A DNA stretch of 37,566 nt, from positions 1 to 37,566 of the forward strand of contig JAJYRM010000033.1 of NCBI GenBank assembly GCA_021794075.1, written 5' to 3'. A program made the position numbers and the translations under genes. Below the pieces are notes generated by a model that made no database searches, had not been told where the DNA came from, and saw nothing but the letters and a program-made list of their open reading frames with translations. Position 1 is the stretch's first letter; every line of letters begins with the position of its first letter. Shown piece by piece: positions 16,707 through 24,241 of the stretch. The stretch is from Bacteroidota bacterium (lineage in GTDB: Bacteria; Bacteroidota; Ignavibacteria; Kryptoniales; JAKASW01).

Positions 16707-17963
16707 ATGGCTCTGGAAGAGGAAAAAATCGTGCAGGATCGTGAACAGGTGAAGGAGGTAAGGACACTCTCCGAACTTCTTTCAAGCCGCAGGGAGTGGC
16801 TGCTCCTTGTTGTGACACTTGCGCTGATTCTTGTTCTTGGCTACACAGTAAGGGATGTTTTTAGTCCTATACTTGTTTACATCGTGTTCCTTATAGCCAC
16901 TTATCCGTTGCGTCATGAATCAATTATAAGACACGTCATACTGGTCGCTACGCTCCTTTTCGGAGTGTGGTTCTTTGTGGAAGTGTCAGGCGCCGTTCTT
17001 CCGTTTGTCATCGCCTTCCTCATTAGTTTTATATTCTCTCCGCTTGTCGAGATACTTGCCAAAAAGCGAATCCCGAGGTCGCTTTCTATCATAGCTATTC
17101 TTCTAACGCTTCTCGGCGCCGTCGTAACTCTTTCGATTGTGCTGCTCCCGATGGTGTTCCAGCAGTTTCAAAATTTTCTATCCTCTATCCCGACGCTGAG
17201 CAGCGAACTGAGCAACTCGCTAAATCGTCTCATCAACCGCGGCTTTCTCGGCTTCACTCCGGAAAACCAGAACCTTCAGCAAGCTATCATCGCGGAAATA
17301 TCCACAAGGGTCGAGGACATAACTCGCGCAATTCCAAACGGCATACTCAGCTTCGTGGCACAGGCGGCGTCGGCTCTCACGAAGATGCTCAACCTTGTGC
17401 TCGTTCCTTTTCTGAGCTTTTACATAATGAAGGATTTTGAGCTCATAAAGCATAGGGTGAAGATGCTCGTCCCACGCAGGTACCGCGCCCGCGCTTCAGA
17501 TGTGTATGGCATTGTGGATGTCATACTCGGGAGCTACTTGCGCGGAGCGCTGACGGTGGCATTCATAAACTCAATAGTCATATCGTCGCTAATGTCGATC
17601 TGGGGAGTCAAATATCCTCTTCTGATCGGATTGATCTCGGGCCTCCTCGACATGATACCCTATTTCGGCATCATCATAAGCATGTCGGTAGCTGTGCTCA
17701 TCGCCTTGTTCGGAGACAGCCCGGGCTTCCAGGTGGCGATGGTCATAATATCTTTCCTCGGGATGAACCTCACCGAGACGACCATCCTTTATCCGAAAAT
17801 CATCGGCTCGAAGATTGGCGTACACCCGGTGCTTCTGATTCTGGCGCTTCTCGTCTTCGGTTACTTCATGGGATTTCTCGGACTTCTAATCGCGGTTCCG
17901 ACGACGGCAATATTAATCGGACTCAGGAAGTATTACGAAAGAAACATCAGGCCCGCACATTGA
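16707..17963 (+). CDS. AI-2E-family transporter / permease
   Basis: The protein has 418 residues. An N-terminal cytosolic segment of about 30 residues is followed by two or three hydrophobic helices, a hydrophilic helical domain, and the conserved late helices with 'GSYLRGALTVAFINS', 'LLDMIPYFGI' and a final 'FGYFMGFLGLLIAVPTTA'. These match the AI-2E (TqsA/PerM) family of membrane proteins. Members are variously reported as autoinducer-2 exporters or Na+/H+ antiporters; which applies here cannot be decided. It overlaps the next gene by 4 bases (TTGA). Confidence 0.9.
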   Translation: MALEEEKIVQDREQVKEVRTLSELLSSRREWLLLVVTLALILVLGYTVRDVFSPILVYIVFLIATYPLRHESIIRHVILVATLLFGVWFFVEVSGAVLPFVIAFLISFIFSPLVEILAKKRIPRSLSIIAILLTLLGAVVTLSIVLLPMVFQQFQNFLSSIPTLSSELSNSLNRLINRGFLGFTPENQNLQQAIIAEISTRVEDITRAIPNGILSFVAQAASALTKMLNLVLVPFLSFYIMKDFELIKHRVKMLVPRRYRARASDVYGIVDVILGSYLRGALTVAFINSIVISSLMSIWGVKYPLLIGLISGLLDMIPYFGIIISMSVAVLIALFGDSPGFQVAMVIISFLGMNLTETTILYPKIIGSKIGVHPVLLILALLVFGYFMGFLGLLIAVPTTAILIGLRKYYERNIRPAH

Positions 17964-18643
17964 GCTCAACGTTATATCTTGTCTCGACACCGATAGGGAA
18001 TTACGATGATATTACGCTGCGTGCCCTTAACGTTCTGAAGAGTGTCGATTTCGTAATATGCGAAGAATTTAAAACCGGTAATCGCCTTCTTAAATACTAT
18101 GGCCTGGACAAACCTCTCGAAGCGCTCAACGAACACAACGAAGCTCGCGATGCGGAGCTAACTGTGGAGCGGATTAAGGAAGGTGCTGATGCGGCCATTA
18201 TCTCTGATGCCGGGACGCCGGTCTTCGCGGATCCCGGTGCGAAGCTGGTTCACATAGCCCTGAAGAAGGGGATAAGAGTCGTTCCTGTACCGGGGGCATC
18301 ATCGATACTTTCCGCGTTGGTCGTTTGCGACTTCGATATCAATTCCTTCCATTACGCAGGGTTTTTGCCTCGGAAAAGAGAGGAACGTCTCCGCGAGCTC
18401 GGCAGACTCGCTGCTTTGGGATGCGCCTGCGTGATTATGGAAGCGCCGTACAGATTCAAGCCGTTGATGGATGACTGCCTCGCTTCGTTTGGCAGGAACC
18501 GGCGCGCGATAGTCGCGGTCGACATGACTATGGCGAACGAACAGGTTATTCGCGGAACGCTTGGAGAGATAGACAAGAAATTCGACGACGCGCCGTTCAA
18601 GGCGGAATTCGTGCTGATAGTGGATGCGCCTAAAGCCAATTAG
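17960..18643 (+). CDS. rsmI: Short RsmI-type SAM-dependent methyltransferase
   Basis: The protein has 227 residues starting at TTG 17960, overlapping the transporter stop. The tetrapyrrole-methylase fold is clear: 'LYLVSTPIGNYDDITLRAL' at the start, then 'ISDAGTPVFADPGAKLV' and 'VVPVPGASSILSAL'. RsmI methylates the 2'-O of C1402 in 16S rRNA. Two differences are visible: the usual AEDTR region reads 'ICEEFKTGNRLLKYYG', and the C-terminal extension of the about 280-residue proteobacterial enzyme is missing. The call as an RsmI-family methyltransferase is firm; C1402 as target is inferred. The gene overlaps the following lipoprotein gene by 20 bases. Confidence 0.82.
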   Translation: MSSTLYLVSTPIGNYDDITLRALNVLKSVDFVICEEFKTGNRLLKYYGLDKPLEALNEHNEARDAELTVERIKEGADAAIISDAGTPVFADPGAKLVHIALKKGIRVVPVPGASSILSALVVCDFDINSFHYAGFLPRKREERLRELGRLAALGCACVIMEAPYRFKPLMDDCLASFGRNRRAIVAVDMTMANEQVIRGTLGEIDKKFDDAPFKAEFVLIVDAPKAN

Positions 18644-18947
18644 TCTCGTTCTACTCCTAACGTTTCTCCTCCCGGCGTGTTCCGGGGGACCGCCTATGCC
18701 GGAGAAAAAACTTGTCGATTTCTATATCGACCTGCAGCTGCTGGATGCCCGCTACGGCGCCGACAATGCCGTCCAAAAAGAAAAAGCCGATTCCCTGATG
18801 AAAGCCTACCACATCGACAAAGCGCTGTTCGACTCAACTATGTCATGGTACAGTAAGCGCCCTGACAGATGGCAAAAGTTCTTTACGAAGGCGGACAATC
18901 GGTTGGCCAAGATGAAGCACGATTACGTTAAACGGAAACCCCGGTAA
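18624..18947 (+). CDS. DUF4296-like small lipoprotein
   Basis: The protein has 107 residues. The N-terminus 'MRLKPISLVLLLTFLLPACSGG' is a textbook lipoprotein signal with the lipobox LPAC, the Cys at residue 19. The remainder, 'VDFYIDLQLLDARYG', an alpha-helical linker, then 'LFDSTMSWYSKRPDRW', fits the short DUF4296 lipoproteins common in FCB bacteria. The function is unknown. It starts inside rsmI (ATG 18624) and its last 20 bases overlap the end of recQ on the other strand, a tail-to-tail overlap. Confidence 0.75.
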   Translation: MRLKPISLVLLLTFLLPACSGGPPMPEKKLVDFYIDLQLLDARYGADNAVQKEKADSLMKAYHIDKALFDSTMSWYSKRPDRWQKFFTKADNRLAKMKHDYVKRKPR

Positions 18948-21519
18948 GCCTTGCGACGAGCTGCACCTCTGCAATTTCACAATCTCTTATGCTTTCTCGC
19001 ACCTTTGCGGTATCGGCTGTCTTTCTTAGTTCGCTTTCCAACAGTGCGAATTTGCGGGTACCGATGAGAGTGCGAAGATCAACTCCAAGCCCCCGTTGCT
19101 GTAACTTCTCCAGCGTTTCTATTACGCCCTGTACTGTCGTTGACAAAGCGACCGCTATTTCTCCGGCAGTGAGTTTTTCCAGATAAAGCTCGTAAATACT
19201 CCGCTCCATTTGGGACATCTCCGTACTGCTTTCGCTGCTGAAATCAAGGCAGACCTGGAGCATTCTTTTCGAAATGACACCTGACTTGGCTCCATCCCTT
19301 GAGAGAAGTTCGACTACGTTCTCTTCCTTCAAAGGATGAGTGTTCGCTATCTCTATGAGCTTGTCATCGCTGCAAATAGCGAACGCGGGCAGGCTGAGCT
19401 CCGAAGCGAGGGCTCGCCGCTCGTCGCGAAGGGCCTTGTACAGGGCTTTCCTGAGGATGAACGGTTTACTAACTGCCGGCGCGATGCCGGTTCTCAGATA
19501 CGACCCGCCTTCGTCCGTGATAATTACAGTTGGATAAACAAATCCGTTTTTAGCTATGTACTTGCGTGACATCAGAAGGTCGAACGCTGAGTAAACCACT
19601 TGTGCCGGAACCCCTTTCAATACACCGAAGTGTTCCTCAGACAGCGCCGGATCAGTTTTTCCTTTGTCTCCGTTGCCGAGAAGTATTTTGCAGCATGTGG
19701 TCCGGCCGTATTCTCCGTTTGCCGCGTTGACCAAAGAGAGTATAGCCCGATGGATTTCTTTGAGGGGCGTTAGCCCCTTGACATCAAGCGAAGCGTATTC
19801 GGATGTAACGGTGCAATTGTCGCAATTGCCGCACCCGCCCTCTATTGGGTCTTCTCCGAAATAATTCAGGATGTAGTTTGTCCTGCAACCGGTGTTTGTC
19901 GCGAACTCTTTAGTTCTCGAGAGCCTTTCAGTTGCCCGCTCACGAAGCTGAGAATAGTTATTGAAGTCGATTGGTATACTCTCGGGTTTCTCGCGTCTTG
20001 ATCGCATTCGAAACGTCACCCCCTCGGTAGGGGGTTTGTATTCAATGAGCCCGGACCGGTGAAGGATTGCCAGCGTGCGAATCACGTTTGAGGGGCCGAT
20101 ACCTGCTTTTTGCGCAACCTCGTCCATTCTCAGCGGCTTTTCTTCGGAGAACACTGCATTGCCATGGAGGCGCAGAATCGATTCGAGGACGGCCTTCGAA
20201 TCATTCGAAGAAGTCTTTTCGATGGCTCGCCTGTATGAAGCCATATCGACCCTTGACCGAACATAAGCGCTAGCGGAAATGTTTGGCATAAGCTGGATTA
20301 ACTCCCGTTGCGACAAAATCCGGAAAACCGAATCGATTATTCTCGGATTTAGTTTTGTCAGTAGGGAAATCTCCTGCGTGGATATTGTGAGATACTCTTC
20401 AGGTATTGAGCCGACAGCGATCGCAAGTTTGTCGAAGATTGCCGTGTAAACTCTGATGAAATCTTCGCGAGAGGGATAAAGTGTGTTAATAAAAAATTCT
20501 TGAACTGCGAGATCTTTTTTGTTGAAAAGCAACAGGCACTCGGCCAGCTTCCCGTCGCGACCGGCTCGTCCTGCCTCCTGGTAGTAAGCTTCCAACGTGC
20601 CTGGTATTTCGTAATGAATAACATATCTCACATCCGGCTTGTTTATCCCCATGCCGAATGCGTTTGTTGCGACCATGACACGGTTCGAGGAGATGAATTC
20701 AGCCTGTGAACTAGTCCGCTCTCTTTCAGTCAGGCCAGCATGGTAGTGCAAAGCTTTGATCCCTTTTGTTACGAGCAGGTCGTGGATCTCGTCAACGCTC
20801 TTTCGTGTTGCTGCGTAGATAATTCCTGATCCCTTGTTTGCCGCTACGTAATTCAACACGGAAGTGGTCTTTGCTTTTTCCACGAGAACCTGGAAGGAAA
20901 GATTGTCCCTGCGAAATCCACGGATGTACACACGCGGCGAGCGCATCTTCAGTTGCGCGATGATATCGTCCTGGACGTCCGGTGTAGCCGTTGCCGTTAA
21001 GGCGAGGATCACAGGATTTCCTACGGCTCCGGCGAACTCCGATATCCGCGTGTAATGTGGACGGAAATCGTGCCCCCACTGACTTATACAGTGCGCTTCA
21101 TCGACGGCGATGTGCGAGACTCTTGTTTTGGATATTGACTCGATGAACCTTCTGCTCTCTAGGCGTTCCGGTGCTACATACAGTAACTTCACGCCGCCGG
21201 TCCTTACGAGCTGTAACCTGGATCTAATCTCATCGAGGTCGAGTGAGCTGTCGAGCTGTGTCGCAATCCTTCCGAATCTATTTACCTGGGCGACCTGGTC
21301 TTTCATCAGGCTTACGAGGGGGGTGATGACAATCGTGAGCCCGTCGGAAAGGACTCCCGGTAGTTGGTAACAAATTGACTTTCCGCCGCCTGTGGGCATG
21401 ACCGCCAGCGTGTCGAATCCATTGATAACTGAAGTTACTACCTCAAGCTGGCCCGGTCTGAATTTATTCAAACCGAAAAACTTTTCGAGTGCTTTCTGTA
21501 AGCGTTCAGCGGGGATCAT
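18928..21519 (-). CDS. recQ: RecQ ATP-dependent DNA helicase, long form
   Basis: I choose the ATG at 21517-21519 (863 residues) because the family begins near 'LQKALEKFFGLNKFRPGQ'; the upstream GTG at 21594 adds 25 unmatched residues. Superfamily 2 motifs are intact: Walker A MPTGGGKS (41-48), DEAH (140-143), TATATP (175-180) and QEAGRAGRDG (314-323). Then comes an extra segment of about 170 residues with two winged-helix-like parts (about 375-412 and 463-510). The RQC zinc cysteines follow at 545, 563, 566 and 569, then a winged helix, an HRDC domain (about 685-760) and a C-terminal helix-turn-helix segment (about 765-815). RecQ unwinds forked and recombination DNA 3' to 5'. E. coli RecQ is about 610 residues. 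Confidence 0.95.
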   Translation of the reverse strand: MIPAERLQKALEKFFGLNKFRPGQLEVVTSVINGFDTLAVMPTGGGKSICYQLPGVLSDGLTIVITPLVSLMKDQVAQVNRFGRIATQLDSSLDLDEIRSRLQLVRTGGVKLLYVAPERLESRRFIESISKTRVSHIAVDEAHCISQWGHDFRPHYTRISEFAGAVGNPVILALTATATPDVQDDIIAQLKMRSPRVYIRGFRRDNLSFQVLVEKAKTTSVLNYVAANKGSGIIYAATRKSVDEIHDLLVTKGIKALHYHAGLTERERTSSQAEFISSNRVMVATNAFGMGINKPDVRYVIHYEIPGTLEAYYQEAGRAGRDGKLAECLLLFNKKDLAVQEFFINTLYPSREDFIRVYTAIFDKLAIAVGSIPEEYLTISTQEISLLTKLNPRIIDSVFRILSQRELIQLMPNISASAYVRSRVDMASYRRAIEKTSSNDSKAVLESILRLHGNAVFSEEKPLRMDEVAQKAGIGPSNVIRTLAILHRSGLIEYKPPTEGVTFRMRSRREKPESIPIDFNNYSQLRERATERLSRTKEFATNTGCRTNYILNYFGEDPIEGGCGNCDNCTVTSEYASLDVKGLTPLKEIHRAILSLVNAANGEYGRTTCCKILLGNGDKGKTDPALSEEHFGVLKGVPAQVVYSAFDLLMSRKYIAKNGFVYPTVIITDEGGSYLRTGIAPAVSKPFILRKALYKALRDERRALASELSLPAFAICSDDKLIEIANTHPLKEENVVELLSRDGAKSGVISKRMLQVCLDFSSESSTEMSQMERSIYELYLEKLTAGEIAVALSTTVQGVIETLEKLQQRGLGVDLRTLIGTRKFALLESELRKTADTAKVRESIRDCEIAEVQLVARLTGVSV

Positions 21520-21846
21520 GTTGAAATTTAATACCGAGGGGCCAAATAGATAAACTTTTTGGAAACTCGACTCTACAGCTACGAAAGGTTGCACTAAGAC
21601 TCTAGCTGTTGTGGCACGACGAGGAATCTCCTAGTTCGAAATGCGCCATCGAATCGCGGGGTTCGTTTAGTTGACACCCGTGGTTGTGTCTGCTGGCATT
21701 TCGTGATCTTCTGAAAAAACGAGAGGCGGATGCGGTATTGACTTGGTTTGCAAAATACGCGCCATTCATTTTGACTCCTCCTGATAGGAGGGAAAAAGTG
21801 GAGTAAGTCGTTGATTATCCGTATCTTTTGAGGCCTGTTTTTGACC
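21520..21846. other. Intergenic region upstream of recQ and the tRNA cluster
   Basis: No gene is supported in this stretch. It holds a small hairpin, CCTCCT-GAT-AGGAGG at 21777-21791, whose 3' arm is a perfect Shine-Dalgarno sequence followed 6 bases later by GTG-GAG-TAA (21798-21806). Promoters for recQ are probably here, but I could not identify one with confidence. Confidence 0.5.
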
Positions 21847-21874
21847 TTGACTTTCTCCCTTTTTTTCTTAAATT
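21847..21874 (+). promoter_or_regulatory. Candidate promoter of the tRNA-rpmG-secE cluster
   Basis: TTGACT (21847-21852, 5 of 6 to the -35 consensus), a 16-base spacer and TAAATT (21869-21874, 4 of 6) lie just before tRNA-Thr, and the sequence after them is AT-rich as in stable-RNA promoters. RNA would start near 21882, about 14 bases before the mature tRNA. Confidence 0.45.
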
Positions 21875-21895
21875 TATTAGCTCAAAATGAAGAAT

Positions 21896-21968
21896 GCTGG
21901 CGTAGCTCAGTTGGTAGAGCAGCTGACTTGTAATCAGCAGGTCGGGGGTTCAAATCCCTTCGCCAGCT
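21896..21968 (+). tRNA. tRNA-Thr (anticodon TGT)
   Basis: A 73-base cloverleaf. Acceptor GCTGGCG/CGCCAGC, D-stem GCTC/GAGC, anticodon stem GCTGA/TCAGC around loop CTTGTAA (TGT), T-loop TTCAAAT, discriminator T. The T-stem has two G:T pairs. CCA is not encoded. It reads ACA codons and is first in the cluster. Confidence 0.97.
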
Positions 21969-22049
21969 CGGTTACGGGCCTGCATACCGAGTTGCCAACT
22001 TGGCGAGAGTTAGATGCGAGTTGGCCCAACGGTGCGCATGTGTTCATTT

Positions 22050-22133
22050 GGGCGGACGCCGGAGTTGGAGAGCCGGGGCGGACTGTAAATCCGTTGGCTT
22101 ACGCCTTAGAGGGTTCGAATCCCCCACCGCCCA
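22050..22133 (+). tRNA. tRNA-Tyr (anticodon GTA), with weakened stems
   Basis: An 84-base class II tRNA. Acceptor GGGCGG/CCGCCC, D-stem CCGG/CCGG, anticodon stem GCGGA/TCCGT around CTGTAAA (GTA), a variable arm with GGC/GCC, T-loop TTCGAAT, discriminator A. Three departures are visible: position 7 pairs A:A (22056 with 22126), the T-stem has an A:C mismatch (22110 with 22124), and the normally invariant T8 is C (22057). CCA is not encoded. It may still function, but it is worse than its neighbours. Confidence 0.9.
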
Positions 22134-22274
22134 CTGCCTGTCTGGCCTTAGTCGATCGGGGACAGGTCGCTGTGGATGTAGATAAGGACGAACATCGTTT
22201 TCTGGAGGGCGCAAAGTTGTCTCGTGGAGAGCAGGCCTCGTCAGAGAGCGGGTTTGTTAAATCGAAATCAAAAC

Positions 22275-22347
22275 GCGGGAGTAACTCAGTTGGTAGAGTC
22301 ACAGCCTTCCAAGCTGTTGGTCGCGGGTTCGAGTCCCGTCTCCCGCT
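22275..22347 (+). tRNA. tRNA-Gly (anticodon TCC)
   Basis: A 73-base cloverleaf. Acceptor GCGGGAG/CTCCCGC, D-stem ACTC/GAGT, anticodon stem ACAGC/GCTGT around CTTCCAA (TCC), T-stem GCGGG/CCCGT with one G:T, discriminator T, no encoded CCA. It reads GGA and GGG. Confidence 0.97.
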
Positions 22348-22527
22348 CTCGGACGGACGTCTTCTCGTTGGAGGCGTTCTCGGTTGCGTTGTCGGTCTAC
22401 TGGTGTAGTTTCGCTTAGCCGATAAATGTCGGGAAGGCGATTTTGTGTCGTTTCAAATTACACGTAGCGGGCGCGGCTGGATGCGTGAGTTGTGCGACGC
22501 ACCGGATCTCTTTTTAACGTTGTATCC

Positions 22528-22600
22528 GCTCACGTAGCTCAGCTGGTAGAGCAACGCCTTGGTAAGGCGTAGGTCACGGGTTCGAGTCCCGTCGTGAGCT
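22528..22600 (+). tRNA. tRNA-Thr (anticodon GGT)
   Basis: A 73-base cloverleaf with fully paired stems. Acceptor GCTCACG/CGTGAGC, D-stem GCTC/GAGC, anticodon stem ACGCC/GGCGT around TTGGTAA (GGT), T-stem ACGGG/CCCGT, discriminator T, no encoded CCA. It reads ACC and ACT. In E. coli the matching tRNA is followed by tufB; here a hairpin and rpmG follow. Confidence 0.97.
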
Positions 22601-22601
22601 C

Positions 22602-22631
22602 GCAACATCCACGGCGTTCCGTCGATGTTGC
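22602..22631 (+). terminator. Strong hairpin between tRNA-Thr(GGT) and rpmG
   Basis: GCAACATC (22602-22609) pairs with GATGTTGC (22624-22631). After one C:C mismatch, ACGG pairs with CCGT around a CGTT tetraloop, for 12 paired positions in all. It begins one base after the mature tRNA end. There is no T-run. It could be a processing stem, a partial terminator or an attenuator ahead of rpmG. Confidence 0.5.
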
Positions 22632-22649
22632 CTAACTATAGGAAAGATT

Positions 22650-22799
22650 ATGAGAGACATTATTACGCTCGAGTGCACTGTCTGCAAGCATCGGAATTAC
22701 ACGACTACCAAGAACAAGCGAAAACAGTCGGGCAGAGTTGAGTATAAGAAGTACTGCCGGTTTTGTGCAAAGCATACGTCGCACAAGGAAACAAAGTAA
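22650..22799 (+). CDS. rpmG: 50S ribosomal protein L33 (zinc-binding type)
   Basis: A 49-residue protein starting at ATG 22650, with AGGAAAG just upstream. The sequence begins [21 protein letters not shown] and ends [16 protein letters not shown]. The two CxxC pairs (TVCKH preceded by ECTVC, and YCRFC) make the zinc-ribbon form of L33. It sits between tRNA-Thr and tRNA-Trp, the common rpmG-trnW-secE-nusG arrangement of several phyla. It is a component of the large ribosomal subunit near the E site. Confidence 0.96.
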   Translation: MRDIITLECTVCKHRNYTTTKNKRKQSGRVEYKKYCRFCAKHTSHKETK

Positions 22800-22858
22800 G
22801 AGTTTCGAATCCCGGATTCTGAACTCCGTTCTGAAATAGCAAATTGTGAATCCAAGAT

Positions 22859-22931
<73 letters not shown>

Positions 22932-23017
22932 CTTGAGTTTCGAATTCCCTGCCCATCATAGCGGCGATACTGGGGCGGGTTTTTCAGCGCTTGAACGCGC
23001 AGAATAGAGGAAATGAT

Positions 23018-23200
23018 ATGAGAGAAAAAATCATCGGCTTCTTTGACGACGTAGTTAAAGAAATGAAGAAGGTGACTTGGCCGACAAAGGACGAATTGAA
23101 AGACTTCACGTCGGTCGTTCTCGTTGCTACCTTGATAATGGCCGTTTTCATATACGCCGTGGATACGATAGTTAATGTTGCCCTAAGGTACATATTATGA
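23018..23200 (+). CDS. secE: Protein translocase subunit SecE
   Basis: The protein has 60 residues. ATG 23018 is preferred because it follows GAGG at 7-base spacing and begins the usual 'MREKIIGFFDDVVKEMKKVTWPTKDEL'; the frame open further upstream adds only unmatched residues. The conserved 'EMKKVTWPT' amphipathic helix is followed by one transmembrane helix (about residues 30-52), the minimal SecE form. It clamps SecY in the SecYEG channel. Its TGA overlaps the nusG start (ATGA). Confidence 0.96.
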   Translation: MREKIIGFFDDVVKEMKKVTWPTKDELKDFTSVVLVATLIMAVFIYAVDTIVNVALRYIL

Positions 23201-23784
23201 GTGAAGAATCGGCAGAGAAGAAAGAAGCCGTTGTGCCTGCAAAGGTTTCCACGAAGCGGTGGTATGTGGTTCGCACATATTCGGGTCAGGAAAGCAAAGC
23301 GGTCGCCTATCTTGAAAGTCAGCTGAAAGAGTCGGACCTTCACGAGAAATTCGGCGAAATTGTCATACCGACTGAGAAGGTTCCCACGATTAGCGAATCT
23401 GGCAAGAGGAAGATCAAGACGAGAAATTTTATGCCTGGCTATGTGATGATCGAGGCCGAAATGGATGAGCGAGTCAAAGGTTTCATACTCGGCGTACCCT
23501 CGATTATCAGTTTTGTCGGCCCGAAAGGTGACCCGAGTCCTCTCCGCCCTGACGAAGTCGTCAGGATGAAAGGGAGGATCGATGAGCGTGAAGAACGCCA
23601 GGTGACGGAAGTCCCGTTCAAATTTGGCGACAAAGTGAAAGTGATTAGCGGTCCTTTCTCGACGTTCAAAGGTGAAGTGTCGGAAGTGAACGAGGATCGC
23701 ATGAAGCTGAAAGTGACGGTGACGATATTCGGTCGTCCGACACCCGTCGAGTTGAGTTTTACTGAAGTTGAACTAGAAAGATAA
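23197..23784 (+). CDS. nusG: Transcription termination/antitermination factor NusG
   Basis: The protein has 195 residues. After an acidic and lysine-rich extension of about 20 residues, the NGN domain begins 'KRWYVVRTYSGQESKAVAYLE', which binds the clamp helices of RNA polymerase. The KOW domain near the end contains 'GDKVKVISGPFSTFKGEVSEV', which contacts Rho or S10. No large insertion is present. It is coupled to secE by a 4-base overlap and precedes rplK by 12 bases. Confidence 0.97.
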   Translation: MSEESAEKKEAVVPAKVSTKRWYVVRTYSGQESKAVAYLESQLKESDLHEKFGEIVIPTEKVPTISESGKRKIKTRNFMPGYVMIEAEMDERVKGFILGVPSIISFVGPKGDPSPLRPDEVVRMKGRIDEREERQVTEVPFKFGDKVKVISGPFSTFKGEVSEVNEDRMKLKVTVTIFGRPTPVELSFTEVELER

Positions 23785-23796
23785 CCTAGGTGAACA

Positions 23797-24222
23797 ATGG
23801 CTAAGAAAGTCGTAGGTTTTGTAAAGCTGCAAATACCGGCCGGTCAGGCTACTCCTGCGCCGCCGGTGGGTCCCGCTCTCGGTCAGAAGGGCGTGAATAT
23901 CATGGAGTTCTGTAAGCAGTTCAACGCTCGCACTCAGGACAAGCAGGGGCTGGTGATCCCCGTCGTAATTACGGTCTATTCCGATAAATCGTTCACCTTC
24001 ATCACGAAGACCCCGCCGGCTGCCGTTCTCTTGATCAAGGAAGCAAAGATTGAGAAGGGGTCGGGAGAGCCGAATCGCGTGAAAGTGGCTAAAGTTACTG
24101 CCGAGCAAGTTAGAAAGATCGCCGAGATGAAGATGCCTGATCTGAATGCGTCAGACATTGAGGCCGCTGCAAGCATGATAGCCGGAACTGCCCGCAGTAT
24201 GGGTATTGTGGTCGAAGGTTAA
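23797..24222 (+). CDS. rplK: 50S ribosomal protein L11
   Basis: The protein has 141 residues, the normal length. It has the conserved start '[22 protein letters not shown]' with the proline-rich L11 motif, '[18 protein letters not shown]', and a C-terminal RNA-binding domain ending '[14 protein letters not shown]'. L11 binds the GTPase-associated region of 23S rRNA and takes part in the stringent response. It is followed at 19 bases by rplA. Confidence 0.98.
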   Translation: MAKKVVGFVKLQIPAGQATPAPPVGPALGQKGVNIMEFCKQFNARTQDKQGLVIPVVITVYSDKSFTFITKTPPAAVLLIKEAKIEKGSGEPNRVKVAKVTAEQVRKIAEMKMPDLNASDIEAAASMIAGTARSMGIVVEG

Positions 24223-24241
24223 AAAGGAAGAGTTTGAGAAG

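Noticed and set aside
21887-22408. A 173-codon frame running through the tRNA genes
   Set aside because: It crosses three tRNA genes, and its sequence is a translation of cloverleaf repeats.
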